Shown: positions 1 through 9,803, counted from the stretch's first letter. The stretch: DNA of 64,000 bases from a bacterium MS4 (GCA_000752215.1 CCFG01000008.1:124607-188606), one strand, 5' to 3'. Program-made: numbers and translations. The notes: a model not told the origin generated them from the letters alone.

Positions 1-104
1 GGGCGTTTCAGCCCCTCGTGCTCCTGACAGATTGTTTCCAGCTCCCGTACCTTTTGGATTTGCTCTTCGGTCAGTACATTGGTCTGTATGCAGTTTATTT
101 CCAT
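1..104 (-). CDS. N-terminal fragment of a small protein, possibly a GNAT acetyltransferase (runs off window)
   Basis: The minus strand opens with ATG at 104 and stays open to the window edge, giving about 34 residues that begin MEINCIQTNVLTEEQ. It starts 17 bases after the stop of the PPK2 gene on the same strand, so the two are probably cotranscribed. The pattern LTEEQ...ELETICQEHEGL resembles the N-terminus of clostridial GNAT-family acetyltransferases, but no catalytic part is in the window, so the family call is a guess. The upstream purine stretch AGAGAAAG could serve as a weak ribosome binding site. Confidence 0.45.
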   Translation of the reverse strand, partial: MEINCIQTNVLTEEQIQKVRELETICQEHEGLKR

Positions 105-120
105 CACATCTTTCTCTTTT

Positions 121-1617
121 TTATTCGAACCGTTCCCGTATCGCGTCGGTGATGATTTCCAGCGCCTGGATGCGCCCGTATTTTTTATCCTGGGATTCAA
201 TGATGTGCCACGGGGCGAACTCCGTCGAGGTGTACTGCAGCATGTCGTTGACGGCGGTTTCGTATTCCTCCCATTTGGAGCGGTTGCGCCAGTCCTCGTC
301 CGTGATTTTCCACTGCTTGGACGGCGTGTTCTGCCGGTCCTGAAAGCGTTTCAGCTGTTCGTCCCTGTCAATCTGCAGCCAGAACTTGACGATCACCGCG
401 CCCCAGTCGTGAAGCTGGTCCTCAAACTCGTTGATTTCACGGTATGCCCTTTGCCAGTCCTCCGCCGTACAGAAGCCCTCGATCCGTTCCACCATGACGC
501 GCCCGTACCAGGAGCGGTCAAACACCGCGATGTGTCCGTCCTTGGGCAGGTTTTTCCAGAAACGCCACAGGTAGTGGCGGGCGGACTCCTCCCGGCTCGG
601 CGCCGCAATGGGGACCACCTCGTAGCCTCTCGGGTCGAGCGCCTGCGCAAGGCGGCGGATATTTCCGCCCTTTCCGGCGGCGTCCCATCCCTCGTAGACG
701 ATGACGACGGGTACTTTTTTCCGGTACAGCTTTCCGTGCAGCGCGCTCAGCCCGTCCTGAAGCTCGCGCAGGCGGGGCTTGTACCTTTTTTCATCCAGCG
801 TTTTGTCAAGGGGGATTTCCGCGAGCTTCGGCATCGGCAGCAGCGGAAAATCCCCCGGCTCGATGGCCGGATTTTCGGCGGGAGCGGTCAGCGCGGCTTT
901 TGATTGGGGTTTCAGGGCGGCGTTGATGCAGTCGACCACCACGGTGCGGAAGATTTCCAGCTCGGCGGCGGTTTTATCCATACAGGAGACGACATGCCAC
1001 GGCGCGTTTTCCGTGGAGGTGTATTCCAGCATCTCGTCAAACACCTGATAATAATCCTCGTACCGGCGGTTGCGTTTCCAGTCGGTTTCCGTTACACGCC
1101 ATGCCGTGTTTTTGGAGTTTTCCAGCTGTTCAAACCGCTTTTTCTGTTCTTTCTTACTGATATGGAGAAAAAATTTAATGATCAGATATCCGCTGTCCGT
1201 CAGCTGGCGCTCAAAGGTCTTGATATCGTCCATACGGCGCAGGTTTTCCGCGTCGCCGACGCTGTCCTCCAGCTTTGCGACCGAAACGTCCCGGTACCAG
1301 CTCCGGTCAAGCACGGAAATTTTGCCCTGTTCGGGAATGTTGAGCCAGTGCCGCCACAAAAGCGGTTCCCGCTTTTCCCGTTCCGACGGTTCCGTAACGG
1401 AGTGCACCTTAAATCCGCGGGGGTCGAAATTTAAAATCAGGCTGGAAATCAGGCTGCCTTTTCCGGCCGCGCCCCAGCCCTCGAAAAGAATGATGACCGG
1501 CAGCTTGTTCTGCTTGATCGGCTGCTGCAGGGCGGCCAGCGCCGCTTTCAGTTCCTTTGCCCGCTGTTTGCCGTCTTTTTCGGATATTTCCGTTTTCTTG
1601 TCTGCTTTTTCCAGCAT
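121..1617 (-). CDS. pap: Polyphosphate:AMP phosphotransferase, tandem PPK2 domains
   Basis: This 498-residue protein has two PPK2-type P-loop kinase domains in tandem. The first (about residues 10-245) has Walker A GWGAAGKG and lid/Walker B element DRSWY. The second (about 265-498) has GWDAAGKG and DRSWYGRV. Class II PPK2 enzymes with this duplicated architecture transfer phosphate from polyphosphate to AMP to make ADP; that activity is known for the family and inferred here. Both domains keep intact Walker motifs, whereas in some duplicated members one half is degenerate. A good ribosome binding site (GGAGGTG) precedes the ATG. It is divergent from ruvC, and an AT-rich promoter region with TATAAT lies between them. 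Confidence 0.88.
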   Translation of the reverse strand: MLEKADKKTEISEKDGKQRAKELKAALAALQQPIKQNKLPVIILFEGWGAAGKGSLISSLILNFDPRGFKVHSVTEPSEREKREPLLWRHWLNIPEQGKISVLDRSWYRDVSVAKLEDSVGDAENLRRMDDIKTFERQLTDSGYLIIKFFLHISKKEQKKRFEQLENSKNTAWRVTETDWKRNRRYEDYYQVFDEMLEYTSTENAPWHVVSCMDKTAAELEIFRTVVVDCINAALKPQSKAALTAPAENPAIEPGDFPLLPMPKLAEIPLDKTLDEKRYKPRLRELQDGLSALHGKLYRKKVPVVIVYEGWDAAGKGGNIRRLAQALDPRGYEVVPIAAPSREESARHYLWRFWKNLPKDGHIAVFDRSWYGRVMVERIEGFCTAEDWQRAYREINEFEDQLHDWGAVIVKFWLQIDRDEQLKRFQDRQNTPSKQWKITDEDWRNRSKWEEYETAVNDMLQYTSTEFAPWHIIESQDKKYGRIQALEIITDAIRERFE

Positions 1618-1726
1618 AGGGACACCTCCTGCCTTTCTACTGATTATATACTAAAATTCATCAAAAACAAATATAACTTTGACGAAAATACCGATAAACA
1701 CACGCTCGGAAAGTGCCCGGCTGCTC

Positions 1727-1755
1727 TTCACTATTGAGTACGTATGTGGTATAAT
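1727..1755 (+). promoter_or_regulatory. Candidate promoter of the ruvC-ruvA-ruvB-glmM cluster
   Basis: TTCACT (1727-1732) and a perfect TATAAT (1750-1755) are separated by 17 bases. The predicted start of transcription is about 80 bases upstream of the ruvC ATG. The -35 box matches consensus at four of six positions. Confidence 0.45.
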
Positions 1756-1839
1756 AAAACGGATATTATGGGTTGCCCCGGCAATGGCGCAGTATACGCC
1801 GGCGGCACGAAAACCGGCGGAACGGGGGGCGCGGAAAGC

Positions 1840-2355
1840 ATGATCATACTCGGAATAGACCCCGGATACGCCATTGTGGGCTACGGAGTCATCCGCGCGG
1901 ATCGCGGCAGGTTCCAGCCGCTGGAGCACGGCGCGGTCGTCACGAAGGCGGGAGAGGATTTTAACCGTCGTCTGGAAATCATTTACGATTCGCTGGAAAA
2001 GGTAATCGCTCACTGGAAGCCCGAAGCCGTAGCTATCGAAAAGCTGTATTTTCAAAACAATCAGAAAACGGCCATCGGTGTGGCGGAGGCCAGGGGCGTC
2101 ATCCTTCTTGCGGCGCAGAAGGCAAAGATCGAGATTTTTGAGTATACGCCGCTGCAGGTGAAAATGGCGGTCACCGGCTACGGGCAGGCGATGAAGCCGC
2201 AGGTGATGGAGATGACCAGACGGCTGCTCTGCCTGAAAGAGGTGCCGAAGCCGGACGATACCGCGGACGCGCTTGCCATGGCCATCTGTCACGGGCAGGC
2301 GGCGGGTTCCGTTTTCCGCCGGCGGATGCTGACCCGTTCGGACTGTTTCAAATAA
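1840..2355 (+). CDS. ruvC: Holliday junction endonuclease RuvC
   Basis: RuvC is the dimeric resolvase that cuts Holliday junctions with RuvAB. The 171-residue product from ATG 1840 has the usual family length and starts MIILGIDPG, placing catalytic Asp7 exactly. The other acidic residues are Glu67 (AIEKLYF), Asp140 and Asp143 (PDDTADALA), so the active site is complete. The frame is open upstream to 1744, but that extension is Gly-rich, lies inside the likely 5' leader and breaks family alignment, so I chose 1840. ruvA follows 21 bases downstream, giving the canonical ruvC-ruvA-ruvB order. Confidence 0.96.
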   Translation: MIILGIDPGYAIVGYGVIRADRGRFQPLEHGAVVTKAGEDFNRRLEIIYDSLEKVIAHWKPEAVAIEKLYFQNNQKTAIGVAEARGVILLAAQKAKIEIFEYTPLQVKMAVTGYGQAMKPQVMEMTRRLLCLKEVPKPDDTADALAMAICHGQAAGSVFRRRMLTRSDCFK

Positions 2356-2376
2356 AGGAAAAACAGGAGCAGGAAA

Positions 2377-2979
2377 ATGTTCTACAGTTTAAAGGGAAAG
2401 TTAATACATATGGAGCCGGGGCTCGCGGTGGTGGAGTGCGGCGGAGTCGGCTTCAAGTGCCTGACGACGCTCAGCACCCAGCGTACGCTGCCCGCCCTTG
2501 GGGAGCAGACCACGCTGTACACGCACCTGAACGTGCGCGAGGACGCGCTGGACCTTTTCGGCTTTGCGACCCTGGGCGAGCTGAACTGCTTTAAAATGCT
2601 CACGGGCGTCAGCGGAGTCGGCCCGAAGGTCGGCCTTGCGATTCTTTCCGAGCTTGCCCCGGAACAGGTCGCCATGGCGGTCGCCACCGGGGACAGCAAG
2701 ACCCTTACCCGCGCGAGCGGGGTGGGCGCGAAGCTCGCACAGCGCATCACGCTGGAGCTGAAAGACAAGGTAAAGGGAATGCAGACCGGCGGGGCGGCGT
2801 TTGCCCCCGCGGGAATCGTTTCCGCCTCGTCCAACGCGGCTGCGGCGGTCAACGCGCTGACAGTGCTCGGCTATTCGCCCACGGACGCCGCGGCGGTGGT
2901 CGGACGCTTTGACAGCGCCCTGCCGGTGGAGGAGCTCATCCGCCAGTCGCTGAAGGCGATGGGCGGCGGAATGAAATAA
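2377..2979 (+). CDS. ruvA: Holliday junction branch migration protein RuvA
   Basis: The 200-residue product has the N-terminal OB fold (MFYSLKGKL), two helix-hairpin-helix motifs (LLTGVSGVGPK-type segment near residue 75 and ASGVGAKLAQRI near 110) and the flexible linker leading to a C-terminal three-helix domain (about 150-200, ending LIRQSLKAMGGG) that contacts RuvB. RuvA tetramers clamp the four-way junction and load RuvB. The ATG is preceded by GGAGCAGGA. It lies between ruvC and ruvB on one strand, which fixes its identity. Confidence 0.96.
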   Translation: MFYSLKGKLIHMEPGLAVVECGGVGFKCLTTLSTQRTLPALGEQTTLYTHLNVREDALDLFGFATLGELNCFKMLTGVSGVGPKVGLAILSELAPEQVAMAVATGDSKTLTRASGVGAKLAQRITLELKDKVKGMQTGGAAFAPAGIVSASSNAAAAVNALTVLGYSPTDAAAVVGRFDSALPVEELIRQSLKAMGGGMK

Positions 2980-3036
2980 AAAATAAGTGAATAAATAAGG
3001 GAATCCCCGAAATGCAGAAGGAGGGAGAACCGGAAG

Positions 3037-4095
3037 TTGAATTACGAAGACAATACAAACGACTATGATTTTGAAAACCGTATGGTAGCCCCGGAGTACG
3101 CGCCGGAGGACGCTGAAGTGGAAAATCCGCTCCGGCCAAAGGTGCTTTCGGAATATATTGGACAGGATAAGGTAAAAGAGAATCTTTCCGTTTTTATTGA
3201 AGCGGCAAAGCAGCGCAAGGAGTCGCTGGACCATGTCTTGCTTTACGGCCCGCCGGGGCTCGGCAAGACGACGCTCGCCGGAATCATCGCGAACGAGCTG
3301 AATGTCAGCCTGCGCATCACGTCCGGACCTGCGATCGAAAAGCCGGGCGATCTGGCGGCGCTGCTGACCAACCTGAACCCGGGCGACGTTTTGTTCATCG
3401 ACGAGGTGCACCGTCTTTCCCGCAGCGTGGAGGAAATCCTGTACCCCGCCATGGAGGATTACGCGCTGGATATCATTACGGGCAAGGGCCAGATGGCGGC
3501 TTCCTATCATCTGCCGCTGCCGAAATTCACGCTGGTCGGGGCGACCACCCGCGCCGGGCAGCTTTCCGCGCCTTTGCGCGACCGGTTCGGCGTCGTGCTC
3601 CGGCTGGAGATGTATTCCCCTCAGGAGCTTGCCCGGATCGTGACCCGCAGCGCAAAAATACTGGAAATTCCGATCGAGGCGGACGGCGCGCTGGAAATCG
3701 CTTCGCGCTCGCGCGGCACGCCGCGAATCGCCAACCGGCTTTTGAAGCGTGTGCGCGATTTTGCGCAGATCATCAGCGACGGCGTAATCACCTTTCATTC
3801 GGCGAAGGTCGGCCTTGACCGGCTGGAAATCGACGAAATCGGGCTGGACGCGAACGACCGGCGGATGCTGAGCACGCTGATCCGCTTTTACAACGGCGGG
3901 CCGGTCGGGCTGGAAACGCTGGCCGCCGCTATCGGCGAGGAAGCCGTGACCATTGAGGATATCTATGAACCCTATCTGATGCAGATCGGCTTTTTAAGCC
4001 GTACCCCCCGCGGGCGCTGCGCCACTCACGCGGCGTACCTGCACCTTGGCCTGACCCCGCCGGGGCAGGAGGACAGTCAGCAGAAACTGTTCTGA
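3037..4095 (+). CDS. ruvB: Holliday junction branch migration ATPase RuvB
   Basis: RuvB is the AAA+ hexameric motor that drives branch migration. The 352-residue product has Walker [10 protein letters not shown], Walker B FIDEVH, sensor 1 GATTRAG, an arginine-finger region PLRDRFG and a C-terminal winged helix ending in a TPRGR motif, as in the family. The start is TTG at 3037 with AAGGAGGG at 3018-3025; the first 25 residues are acidic and poorly conserved, as is common in clostridial RuvB. It follows ruvA by 57 bases, and glmM follows 34 bases later. Confidence 0.96.
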   Translation: MNYEDNTNDYDFENRMVAPEYAPEDAEVENPLRPKVLSEYIGQDKVKENLSVFIEAAKQRKESLDHVLLYGPPGLGKTTLAGIIANELNVSLRITSGPAIEKPGDLAALLTNLNPGDVLFIDEVHRLSRSVEEILYPAMEDYALDIITGKGQMAASYHLPLPKFTLVGATTRAGQLSAPLRDRFGVVLRLEMYSPQELARIVTRSAKILEIPIEADGALEIASRSRGTPRIANRLLKRVRDFAQIISDGVITFHSAKVGLDRLEIDEIGLDANDRRMLSTLIRFYNGGPVGLETLAAAIGEEAVTIEDIYEPYLMQIGFLSRTPRGRCATHAAYLHLGLTPPGQEDSQQKLF

Positions 4096-4129
4096 AATCA
4101 ACAATAAAACATATTAGGAGTTGCTTATA

Positions 4130-5479
4130 ATGGGAAGACTTTTTGGTACGGACGGTGTCAGAGGAATCGCGAACAGCGAACTGACCTGTGAAATGGCTAT
4201 GAATATCGGCCGCGCCGCAGCGATGGTGCTCACGGACGGCAACCACAGACACCCGAAAATCCTGATCGGAAAGGATACCCGCCTTTCCTCCGATATGCTG
4301 GAAAACGCCCTGACTGCGGGCCTTTGCTCCGTCGGGGCCAACGTGGTGCAGCTCGGCGTCATCCCGACCCCGGCGGTTGCGTTTCTGGTCGGAAAATACA
4401 AGGCGGACGCGGGCGTAATGCTGACCGCCAGCCATAACCCCTGTGAATTCAACGGGATTAAAATTTTCAGCGGCGACGGCTACAAGCTGCCGGACGCGCT
4501 GGAGGAGCAGATCGAGGCGATCGTGCTCGACCACGCGCAGAAGCCGGACTGTCCGGTCGGCGGAAATGTAGGGAGCGTTTCCCGCGCGGAAAACGCGGCG
4601 CGCGACTACATTGACCATATCAAGAGTACGGTTCCCTTTTCGCTCGACGGTATGCGCATCGGCATCGACTGCGCGAACGGGGCGGCAAGCCGCACGGCGG
4701 AAAAGCTGTTTACCGAGCTGGGCGCGGAATGCCACATGCTGGCGGACCGCCCGGACGGGGTCAATGTCAATGAGAACTGTGGCTCCACCCATATGGAGAG
4801 CCTGATGTCCTTCGTCAAGGAAAACCGGCTTGACGCCGGCGTTGCCTTTGACGGCGACGCGGACCGCTGTCTTGCGGTTGACGACAAGGGACAGCTGGTG
4901 GACGGCGATTTTCTGATGGCTATCTGCGCCGCGGATTTGAAAAGCCGCGGAAAGCTCGGCAAAAACACCGCGGTCGGAACCATTATGACCAACATGGGCT
5001 TTAACCGTTTCTGTGACGACAACGGTATCAAGTTCGCCGCCACCAAGGTCGGCGACCGCTATGTGCTGGAAGAAATGCTGCTGGAGGGCTATAACTTCGG
5101 CGGCGAGCAGAGCGGGCATATTATTTTCCTCGACTTTGCCACCACCGGCGACGGCGAAATGACGGCCGCGCAGCTGCTGAGCATCGTCCACCGCAGAGGG
5201 GCGAAGCTTTCCAGCCTTGCCACCCTGATGACGCGCTATCCGCAGATCATCGTCAATGTGGAGGTCAGCGCGGAAGGCAAGCTGCGTTTCTACACCGACG
5301 ACAAGGTAAAGGACGCCATCGAAAAGGCGAAGCAGAAGCTGGGGGACAGCGGGCGCATCATTGTCCGGCCTTCCGGCACGGAGCCGCTGCTCCGCGTCAT
5401 GATCGAGGGAGAGGACCCCGAATATATCAGCGTGCTGGCCAATTCCGTGGCCGATACCGTGCGCGACAGGCTGGCGTAA
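4130..5479 (+). CDS. glmM: Phosphoglucosamine mutase GlmM
   Basis: GlmM interconverts glucosamine-6-phosphate and glucosamine-1-phosphate, feeding UDP-GlcNAc and peptidoglycan synthesis. The 449-residue product begins MGRLFGTDGVRG. The phosphorylated Ser101 lies in TASHNP, the metal-binding loop is DGDADR, the sugar-binding loop is GGEQSGH, and the C-terminal phosphate-binding loop is RPSGTEP. An in-frame TTG lies at 4121, but AGGAG at 4116-4120 sits nine bases from ATG 4130, so I used 4130. Confidence 0.96.
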   Translation: MGRLFGTDGVRGIANSELTCEMAMNIGRAAAMVLTDGNHRHPKILIGKDTRLSSDMLENALTAGLCSVGANVVQLGVIPTPAVAFLVGKYKADAGVMLTASHNPCEFNGIKIFSGDGYKLPDALEEQIEAIVLDHAQKPDCPVGGNVGSVSRAENAARDYIDHIKSTVPFSLDGMRIGIDCANGAASRTAEKLFTELGAECHMLADRPDGVNVNENCGSTHMESLMSFVKENRLDAGVAFDGDADRCLAVDDKGQLVDGDFLMAICAADLKSRGKLGKNTAVGTIMTNMGFNRFCDDNGIKFAATKVGDRYVLEEMLLEGYNFGGEQSGHIIFLDFATTGDGEMTAAQLLSIVHRRGAKLSSLATLMTRYPQIIVNVEVSAEGKLRFYTDDKVKDAIEKAKQKLGDSGRIIVRPSGTEPLLRVMIEGEDPEYISVLANSVADTVRDRLA

Positions 5480-5591
5480 AAGCTCGATCAACGGGCTTCG
5501 TATAAAGAAATGAATTTACTCAGACGTTTCCCCGGGCCGCGAAACAGAGTGGCCCGGCAGGGAATGCTGTAAGATAAGAGTAGGGAACAAA

Positions 5592-6455
5592 TTGAGAACT
5601 GCAAACTGGAAAGATTACGAACTGCTGGATACGTCTGCGGGGGAAAGGCTGGAGCGCTGGGGCGACATCGTCCTTATCCGGCCCGACCCGCAGATCATCT
5701 GGAATACGCCGAAGGAGCATCCCCTGTGGAATTCGGCCCACGCGCGCTATCTGCGTTCCTCCACAGGGGGCGGAAACTGGCAGGAGCTGAAAAAAGTGCC
5801 GCCCATGTGGAAAATCAGCTATGGGGAACTGACCTTTCAGCTGAAAACCATGGGCTTCAAGCACACGGGCATTTTTCCGGAACAGGCCTTGAACTGGGAC
5901 TTCGCAATGGGAAAAATCGCGGAGGCGAACCGTCCGCTGAAGGTGCTGAACCTGTTCGGCTATACCGGCGCGGCGACGCTGGCCTGCCTGAAAGCGGGCG
6001 CGCAGGTCTGCCACGTGGACGCGTCGAAGGGCATGGTCGCCTGGGCAAAGGAAAACGCCGCCGCGTCCGGGCTGGAGTCCAGACCGGTCCGCTGGCTGGT
6101 GGACGACTGCGTGAAATTTGTGCAGCGGGAGCAGCGCCGGGGCAACACCTACGACGGCATTATTATGGACCCCCCGTCCTACGGGCGCGGTCCGGGCGGC
6201 GAGGTGTGGAAGCTGGAGGAACAGCTTTATCCGCTGGTGGAAATGTGCGTGCCGATTCTTTCGGAGCATCCGCTGTTCTTTATCCTGAATTCTTATACGA
6301 CGGGGCTGTCCCCGGCGGTGATGGAATATCTTCTGGGCGTGCTGATTCAGAAAAAATTCGGCGGCCGTGTTTCTTCCGACGAAATCGGACTGCCGGTGAC
6401 CGGGAGCGGGCTGGTGCTGCCCTGCGGCAGCACCGCGATATGGGAAAGTATATGA
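5592..6455 (+). CDS. Class I SAM-dependent methyltransferase, RlmI/RlmK-like
   Basis: The 287-residue protein has a Rossmann-type SAM-binding core. The SAM motif is [13 protein letters not shown] (about residue 118), followed by an acidic residue at the end of strand 2 (CHVDASKGM), a DDC segment, and motif [18 protein letters not shown] and the overall layout match the cytosine-C5 rRNA methyltransferases RlmI and RlmK, but the N-terminal PUA domain of RlmI is missing. The target is therefore uncertain, with 23S rRNA most likely. The start is TTG at 5592 after AGGGA; no ATG fits better. The stop overlaps the start of ecfA1 (ATGA). Confidence 0.8.
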   Translation: MRTANWKDYELLDTSAGERLERWGDIVLIRPDPQIIWNTPKEHPLWNSAHARYLRSSTGGGNWQELKKVPPMWKISYGELTFQLKTMGFKHTGIFPEQALNWDFAMGKIAEANRPLKVLNLFGYTGAATLACLKAGAQVCHVDASKGMVAWAKENAAASGLESRPVRWLVDDCVKFVQREQRRGNTYDGIIMDPPSYGRGPGGEVWKLEEQLYPLVEMCVPILSEHPLFFILNSYTTGLSPAVMEYLLGVLIQKKFGGRVSSDEIGLPVTGSGLVLPCGSTAIWESI

Positions 6456-7354
6456 ACGATAAACAGGTAGGTACAAAAATGGATTATATCAAAGCGGACA
6501 ACATCTCCTTCAGCTATGACGAGCCGGAAATCGAAGAACAGCACGAGGTCCTGAAGGGCGTGTCGCTCGGTATCCGAAAAGGCGAATTTGTAGCCCTTCT
6601 GGGCCATAACGGTTCCGGAAAATCCACCATCGCCAAAACCTTCAACGCTATGCTGCTGCCCAGCGGCGGCAAGGTGTATGTGGACAATATGGATACGATG
6701 GATGAGAGCGTGCTCTATGAAATCCGCCGCCGCGTCGGCCTGGTGCTGCAAAACCCGGACAACCAGCTTGTCGCGAGTATTGTTGAGGAGGATGTGGCGT
6801 TCGGCCCGGAAAACCTGGGCGTGCCGCCCGCTGACATCCGCAGGAGGGTGGACGACGCGCTGAAGGCGGTGGAAATGTACGACTACCGGCTGAACGCTCC
6901 GTACAAGCTTTCCGGCGGGCAGAAACAGCGCATCGCCATCGCGGGCATCATCGCCATGCAGCCGGACTGCATTGTGCTGGACGAGCCCACCGCGATGCTC
7001 GACCCCCGCGGGCGCACCGAGGTCCTCAATACCATTCATAAGCTGAATGAGGAACAGGGGATCACCATCGTCCTGATCACGCATTATATGGACGAGGCCG
7101 TACAGGCCGACCGTGTGATCGTCATGGACAGCGGCAACATTCTGACCGAAGGGACTCCGCAGCAGGTCTTTTCCCAGGTGGAGCTGCTCAAGAAGCATCA
7201 GCTGGACGTGCCGCAGGCTACCGAACTGATTTATCGTCTGAAAGCGGGCGGGTTTGACCTGCCGGACTGCGCGCTGACCATTGAGGAATGTGTCGCGGCG
7301 CTTGAGCCGCTTTTAAATAAAGCATCTTTAGGAGAGACGTATGCCGATCATTGA
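6452..7354 (+). CDS. ecfA1: ECF transporter energy-coupling ATPase EcfA1
   Basis: This is one of two ATPases powering group II ECF vitamin importers. The roughly 300-residue product has Walker [10 protein letters not shown], a Q-loop LQNPDNQ, signature LSGGQKQR, Walker [12 protein letters not shown] and switch His in LITHYMD. DNQ after the Q-loop is typical of EcfA/CbiO. The frame is open far upstream through the methyltransferase gene, but that part is a shadow. Two starts are credible: ATG 6452 (overlapping the preceding stop) and ATG 6479 after AGGTAGGT. It overlaps ecfA2 by 14 bases. Confidence 0.93.
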   Translation: MNDKQVGTKMDYIKADNISFSYDEPEIEEQHEVLKGVSLGIRKGEFVALLGHNGSGKSTIAKTFNAMLLPSGGKVYVDNMDTMDESVLYEIRRRVGLVLQNPDNQLVASIVEEDVAFGPENLGVPPADIRRRVDDALKAVEMYDYRLNAPYKLSGGQKQRIAIAGIIAMQPDCIVLDEPTAMLDPRGRTEVLNTIHKLNEEQGITIVLITHYMDEAVQADRVIVMDSGNILTEGTPQQVFSQVELLKKHQLDVPQATELIYRLKAGGFDLPDCALTIEECVAALEPLLNKASLGETYADH

Positions 7355-8207
7355 GACAAAGAATCTGACCTATACCTACGGGGAGGGAACCCCGTTTCGC
7401 AAGACGGCGGTGGACGACGCGAACATTTCCATCGAACCCGGCGAATTCATTGGGGTCATCGGGCACACCGGCTCCGGAAAATCCACCTTTATCCAGCAGC
7501 TCAACGGCCTGCTGCGCCCCACTTCCGGCACCGTGCTGCTCAACGGGAAGGATATCTGGGCGGAGCCGAAAAAAATCCGCTCCGTGCGCTTTCAGGTCGG
7601 CATGGTCTTTCAGTATCCGGAGCATCAGCTTTTTGAGGAAACCGTCCTAAAGGATATTGCGTTCGGTCCGGGCAACATGGGGCTCGGTCAGGATGAAATC
7701 CTCAAGCGCGCGCGCTGGGCCGCGGATTTTGTGGGCCTGAGCGAGGAGCTGCTTGAAAAAAGCCCGTTTGAGCTTTCGGGCGGGGAAAAACGGCGCGCCG
7801 CCATCGCGGGCGTCATTGCCATGGACCCGGAGGTGCTGATTTTGGACGAGCCTACGGCGGGACTTGATCCCCGCGGGCGCGACGTGCTTTTGAGCCAGAT
7901 CGTCAGCTACCACGAGGTCAGGCATAACACGATTTTGCTGGTGTCCCACAGTATGGAGGACATCGCCCGCACCGCGGACCGTGTTCTGGTGATGAATTCC
8001 GGCAAGGTCTCCATGTTCGAAGAAACGGAAAAGGTGTTCGCGCGCGACACGGAGCTGGAAACAATGGGCCTGCGCGTGCCGCAGATTACGAAAATCATGG
8101 CTGTTTTAAAAGCAAAGGGCTACCCTGTTACCACTGTCCTGACGATTGAACAGGCGCTGCGGCAGCTGATGCCGCTCTTGGAAAGGGGGAGCAGGAAGCA
8201 TGGTTAG
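7341..8207 (+). CDS. ecfA2: ECF transporter energy-coupling ATPase EcfA2
   Basis: The 288-residue second ATPase of the ECF module has Walker [11 protein letters not shown]-loop [10 protein letters not shown], signature LSGGEKRR, Walker [12 protein letters not shown] and switch His in LVSHSMED. The EKRRAAIAG variant after the signature separates EcfA2 from EcfA1. Its start lies inside the last codons of ecfA1 after GGAGAG, and its end overlaps the ecfT start by eight bases, indicating translational coupling. No substrate-binding S component is adjacent, as expected for a shared group II module. Confidence 0.93.
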   Translation: MPIIETKNLTYTYGEGTPFRKTAVDDANISIEPGEFIGVIGHTGSGKSTFIQQLNGLLRPTSGTVLLNGKDIWAEPKKIRSVRFQVGMVFQYPEHQLFEETVLKDIAFGPGNMGLGQDEILKRARWAADFVGLSEELLEKSPFELSGGEKRRAAIAGVIAMDPEVLILDEPTAGLDPRGRDVLLSQIVSYHEVRHNTILLVSHSMEDIARTADRVLVMNSGKVSMFEETEKVFARDTELETMGLRVPQITKIMAVLKAKGYPVTTVLTIEQALRQLMPLLERGSRKHG

Positions 8208-9015
8208 AGATATTACGCTCGGGCAGTATTTTCCCGGAAAGTCCTTCATTCACCGCCTTGACCCGCGCGTGAAAATCGTCATTACCTTCGTCTATATCGT
8301 TTTTATTTTTGTAGCCTCCAATTTTGAGGGCCTGCTCACCATGTCGGCGCTGATTCTGGGGGTGCTGCTCCTGTCGGGCGTTCCGTTGAAACAGTATTTT
8401 AAAAGCCTGAAGGCCATTTTGTTCGTGGTGATCTTCACTTCCGTGCTGAACCTGTTTTACGGCGGCGGCCGGGTCCTGTGGAGCTGGGGCTTTGTTCAGA
8501 TTACTTCCGGCGGCGTATCCAATGCCGTTTTTATTACCATCCGCATTGTCAGCCTGATTCTTTTCAGCTCCGTTCTGACCTTTACCACATCCCCCACGGA
8601 GCTGACCGACGCGCTGGAACGGATTATGAAGCCCTTGAAGCTGTTCCACGTCAAGGTGCATGAGATCGCCATGATGATGACGATCGCGCTCCGGTTTGTG
8701 CCGACGCTTCTGGAAGAGACCGATAAAATCATGAGCGCGCAGAAGGCGCGCGGAGCCGATATGGAAAGCGGCGGCCTGATGCAGAGAATCCGGGGGCTGA
8801 TTCCCGTACTGATTCCGCTGTTCGTTTCCTCCTTCCGGCGGGCATACGACCTTGCTATGGCGATGGAGTGCCGCTGCTACCACGGCGGGGAAGGCCGCAC
8901 GAAAATGAAGGTTCTGCATGTGTCCGGCCTGGACGCGGTCGCGGCCGCGCTGACGCTCGTTGTCTGCGCCGCGGTGATTTTCTGCGGGATCTATTTCCCG
9001 GCGTCCCTGCACTGA
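8200..9015 (+). CDS. ecfT: ECF transporter transmembrane component EcfT
   Basis: EcfT is the membrane scaffold that joins the two ATPases to vitamin-specific S components. The 271-residue protein has an N-terminal LDPRVKI segment, hydrophobic spans at about residues 25-45, 50-65, 80-95, 110-130 and 240-262, and the cytoplasmic coupling helix with the diagnostic Ala-Arg-Gly motif (QKARGADM). The start has GGGGGAGCAGG upstream. truA follows after 37 bases, an arrangement common in Firmicutes. Confidence 0.93.
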   Translation: MVRDITLGQYFPGKSFIHRLDPRVKIVITFVYIVFIFVASNFEGLLTMSALILGVLLLSGVPLKQYFKSLKAILFVVIFTSVLNLFYGGGRVLWSWGFVQITSGGVSNAVFITIRIVSLILFSSVLTFTTSPTELTDALERIMKPLKLFHVKVHEIAMMMTIALRFVPTLLEETDKIMSAQKARGADMESGGLMQRIRGLIPVLIPLFVSSFRRAYDLAMAMECRCYHGGEGRTKMKVLHVSGLDAVAAALTLVVCAAVIFCGIYFPASLH

Positions 9016-9052
9016 GAAAGAAAACGAACTGCTTATAGAAAGGAGCGGCACA

Positions 9053-9802
9053 ATGAGAAATCTTCTGCTGACCATTTGTTACGACGGCTCTCAGTACCAC
9101 GGCTGGCAGATTCAGCAGAACGCCGTTTCCGTACAGCAGGTTTTTCAGGAAGCGCTTTTCCGGGTGATTGGGGAAAGGCCGGACATCAAGGGCTGCAGCC
9201 GCACGGATTCGTTTGTACACGCCCGCCGGTACTGCGTCAGCCTGAAAACGGAGCATGCCATTCCCTGCGAGCGTCTGGTCGGCGCGCTGAACCATTTTCT
9301 GCCGGAGGACATCGCGGTGCTGGGCTGCCGGGAGGTATCCCCCGATTTTCACGCGCGCTATTCCTGCAAGGGCAAGGAATATATCTATCAGATATGGAAC
9401 CATCCGGTCCGGGACCCCTTTCTGAACCGCCGCGCGCTGCACTACTGGTACAGCCTGGACGAAACGCGCCTGAACGAAGCCGCCGGCTTTTTTGTGGGCG
9501 CGCATGACTTCACCTCGTTCTGCACAATGGATGCGCGCGAACGAGGCAATATGACGCGTACCGTCACCAAAGCGGAGGTGAAAAGAGAGGGCGACCTCGT
9601 CACCTTTACCGTGGCGGCGGACGGTTTTTTATATAATATGGTACGGATTATGGTCGGTACGCTTCTGCGTGTGGCCCAGGGCAAGCTGGAGCCGCGGGAT
9701 GTGGAACGGATTCTTGAAGCGAAGGACCGCAACGCGGCCGGGCCCACCGCGCCGCCTTACGGACTGTTTTTAAACCGTGTTTTTTATGAGGATGTGAAAT
9801 AA
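9053..9802 (+). CDS. truA: tRNA pseudouridine(38-40) synthase TruA
   Basis: TruA converts uridines 38-40 in the tRNA anticodon arm to pseudouridine. The 249-residue product has the family N-terminus (LTICYDGSQYHGWQ), the catalytic Asp in CSRTDSFVHA and the C-terminal FLYNMVRIMVGT segment. The catalytic loop is usually GRTDxGVHA; here Phe replaces the conserved Gly after TDS, while the Asp is kept. Clostridia often carry more than one TruA, and this may be a divergent paralogue. AAAGGAGCGG precedes the ATG. Confidence 0.92.
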   Translation: MRNLLLTICYDGSQYHGWQIQQNAVSVQQVFQEALFRVIGERPDIKGCSRTDSFVHARRYCVSLKTEHAIPCERLVGALNHFLPEDIAVLGCREVSPDFHARYSCKGKEYIYQIWNHPVRDPFLNRRALHYWYSLDETRLNEAAGFFVGAHDFTSFCTMDARERGNMTRTVTKAEVKREGDLVTFTVAADGFLYNMVRIMVGTLLRVAQGKLEPRDVERILEAKDRNAAGPTAPPYGLFLNRVFYEDVK

Positions 9803-9803
9803 C

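Noticed and set aside
2401-3798. 465-codon minus-strand open frame opposite ruvA and ruvB
   Set aside because: It lies fully opposite two certain genes, has Arg/His/Gln-rich composition typical of antisense shadows in GC-rich DNA, and crosses the intergenic gap without a ribosome binding site.
3929-5491. 520-codon minus-strand open frame opposite glmM
   Set aside because: Long only because of GC bias; composition is shadow-like and there is no family motif.
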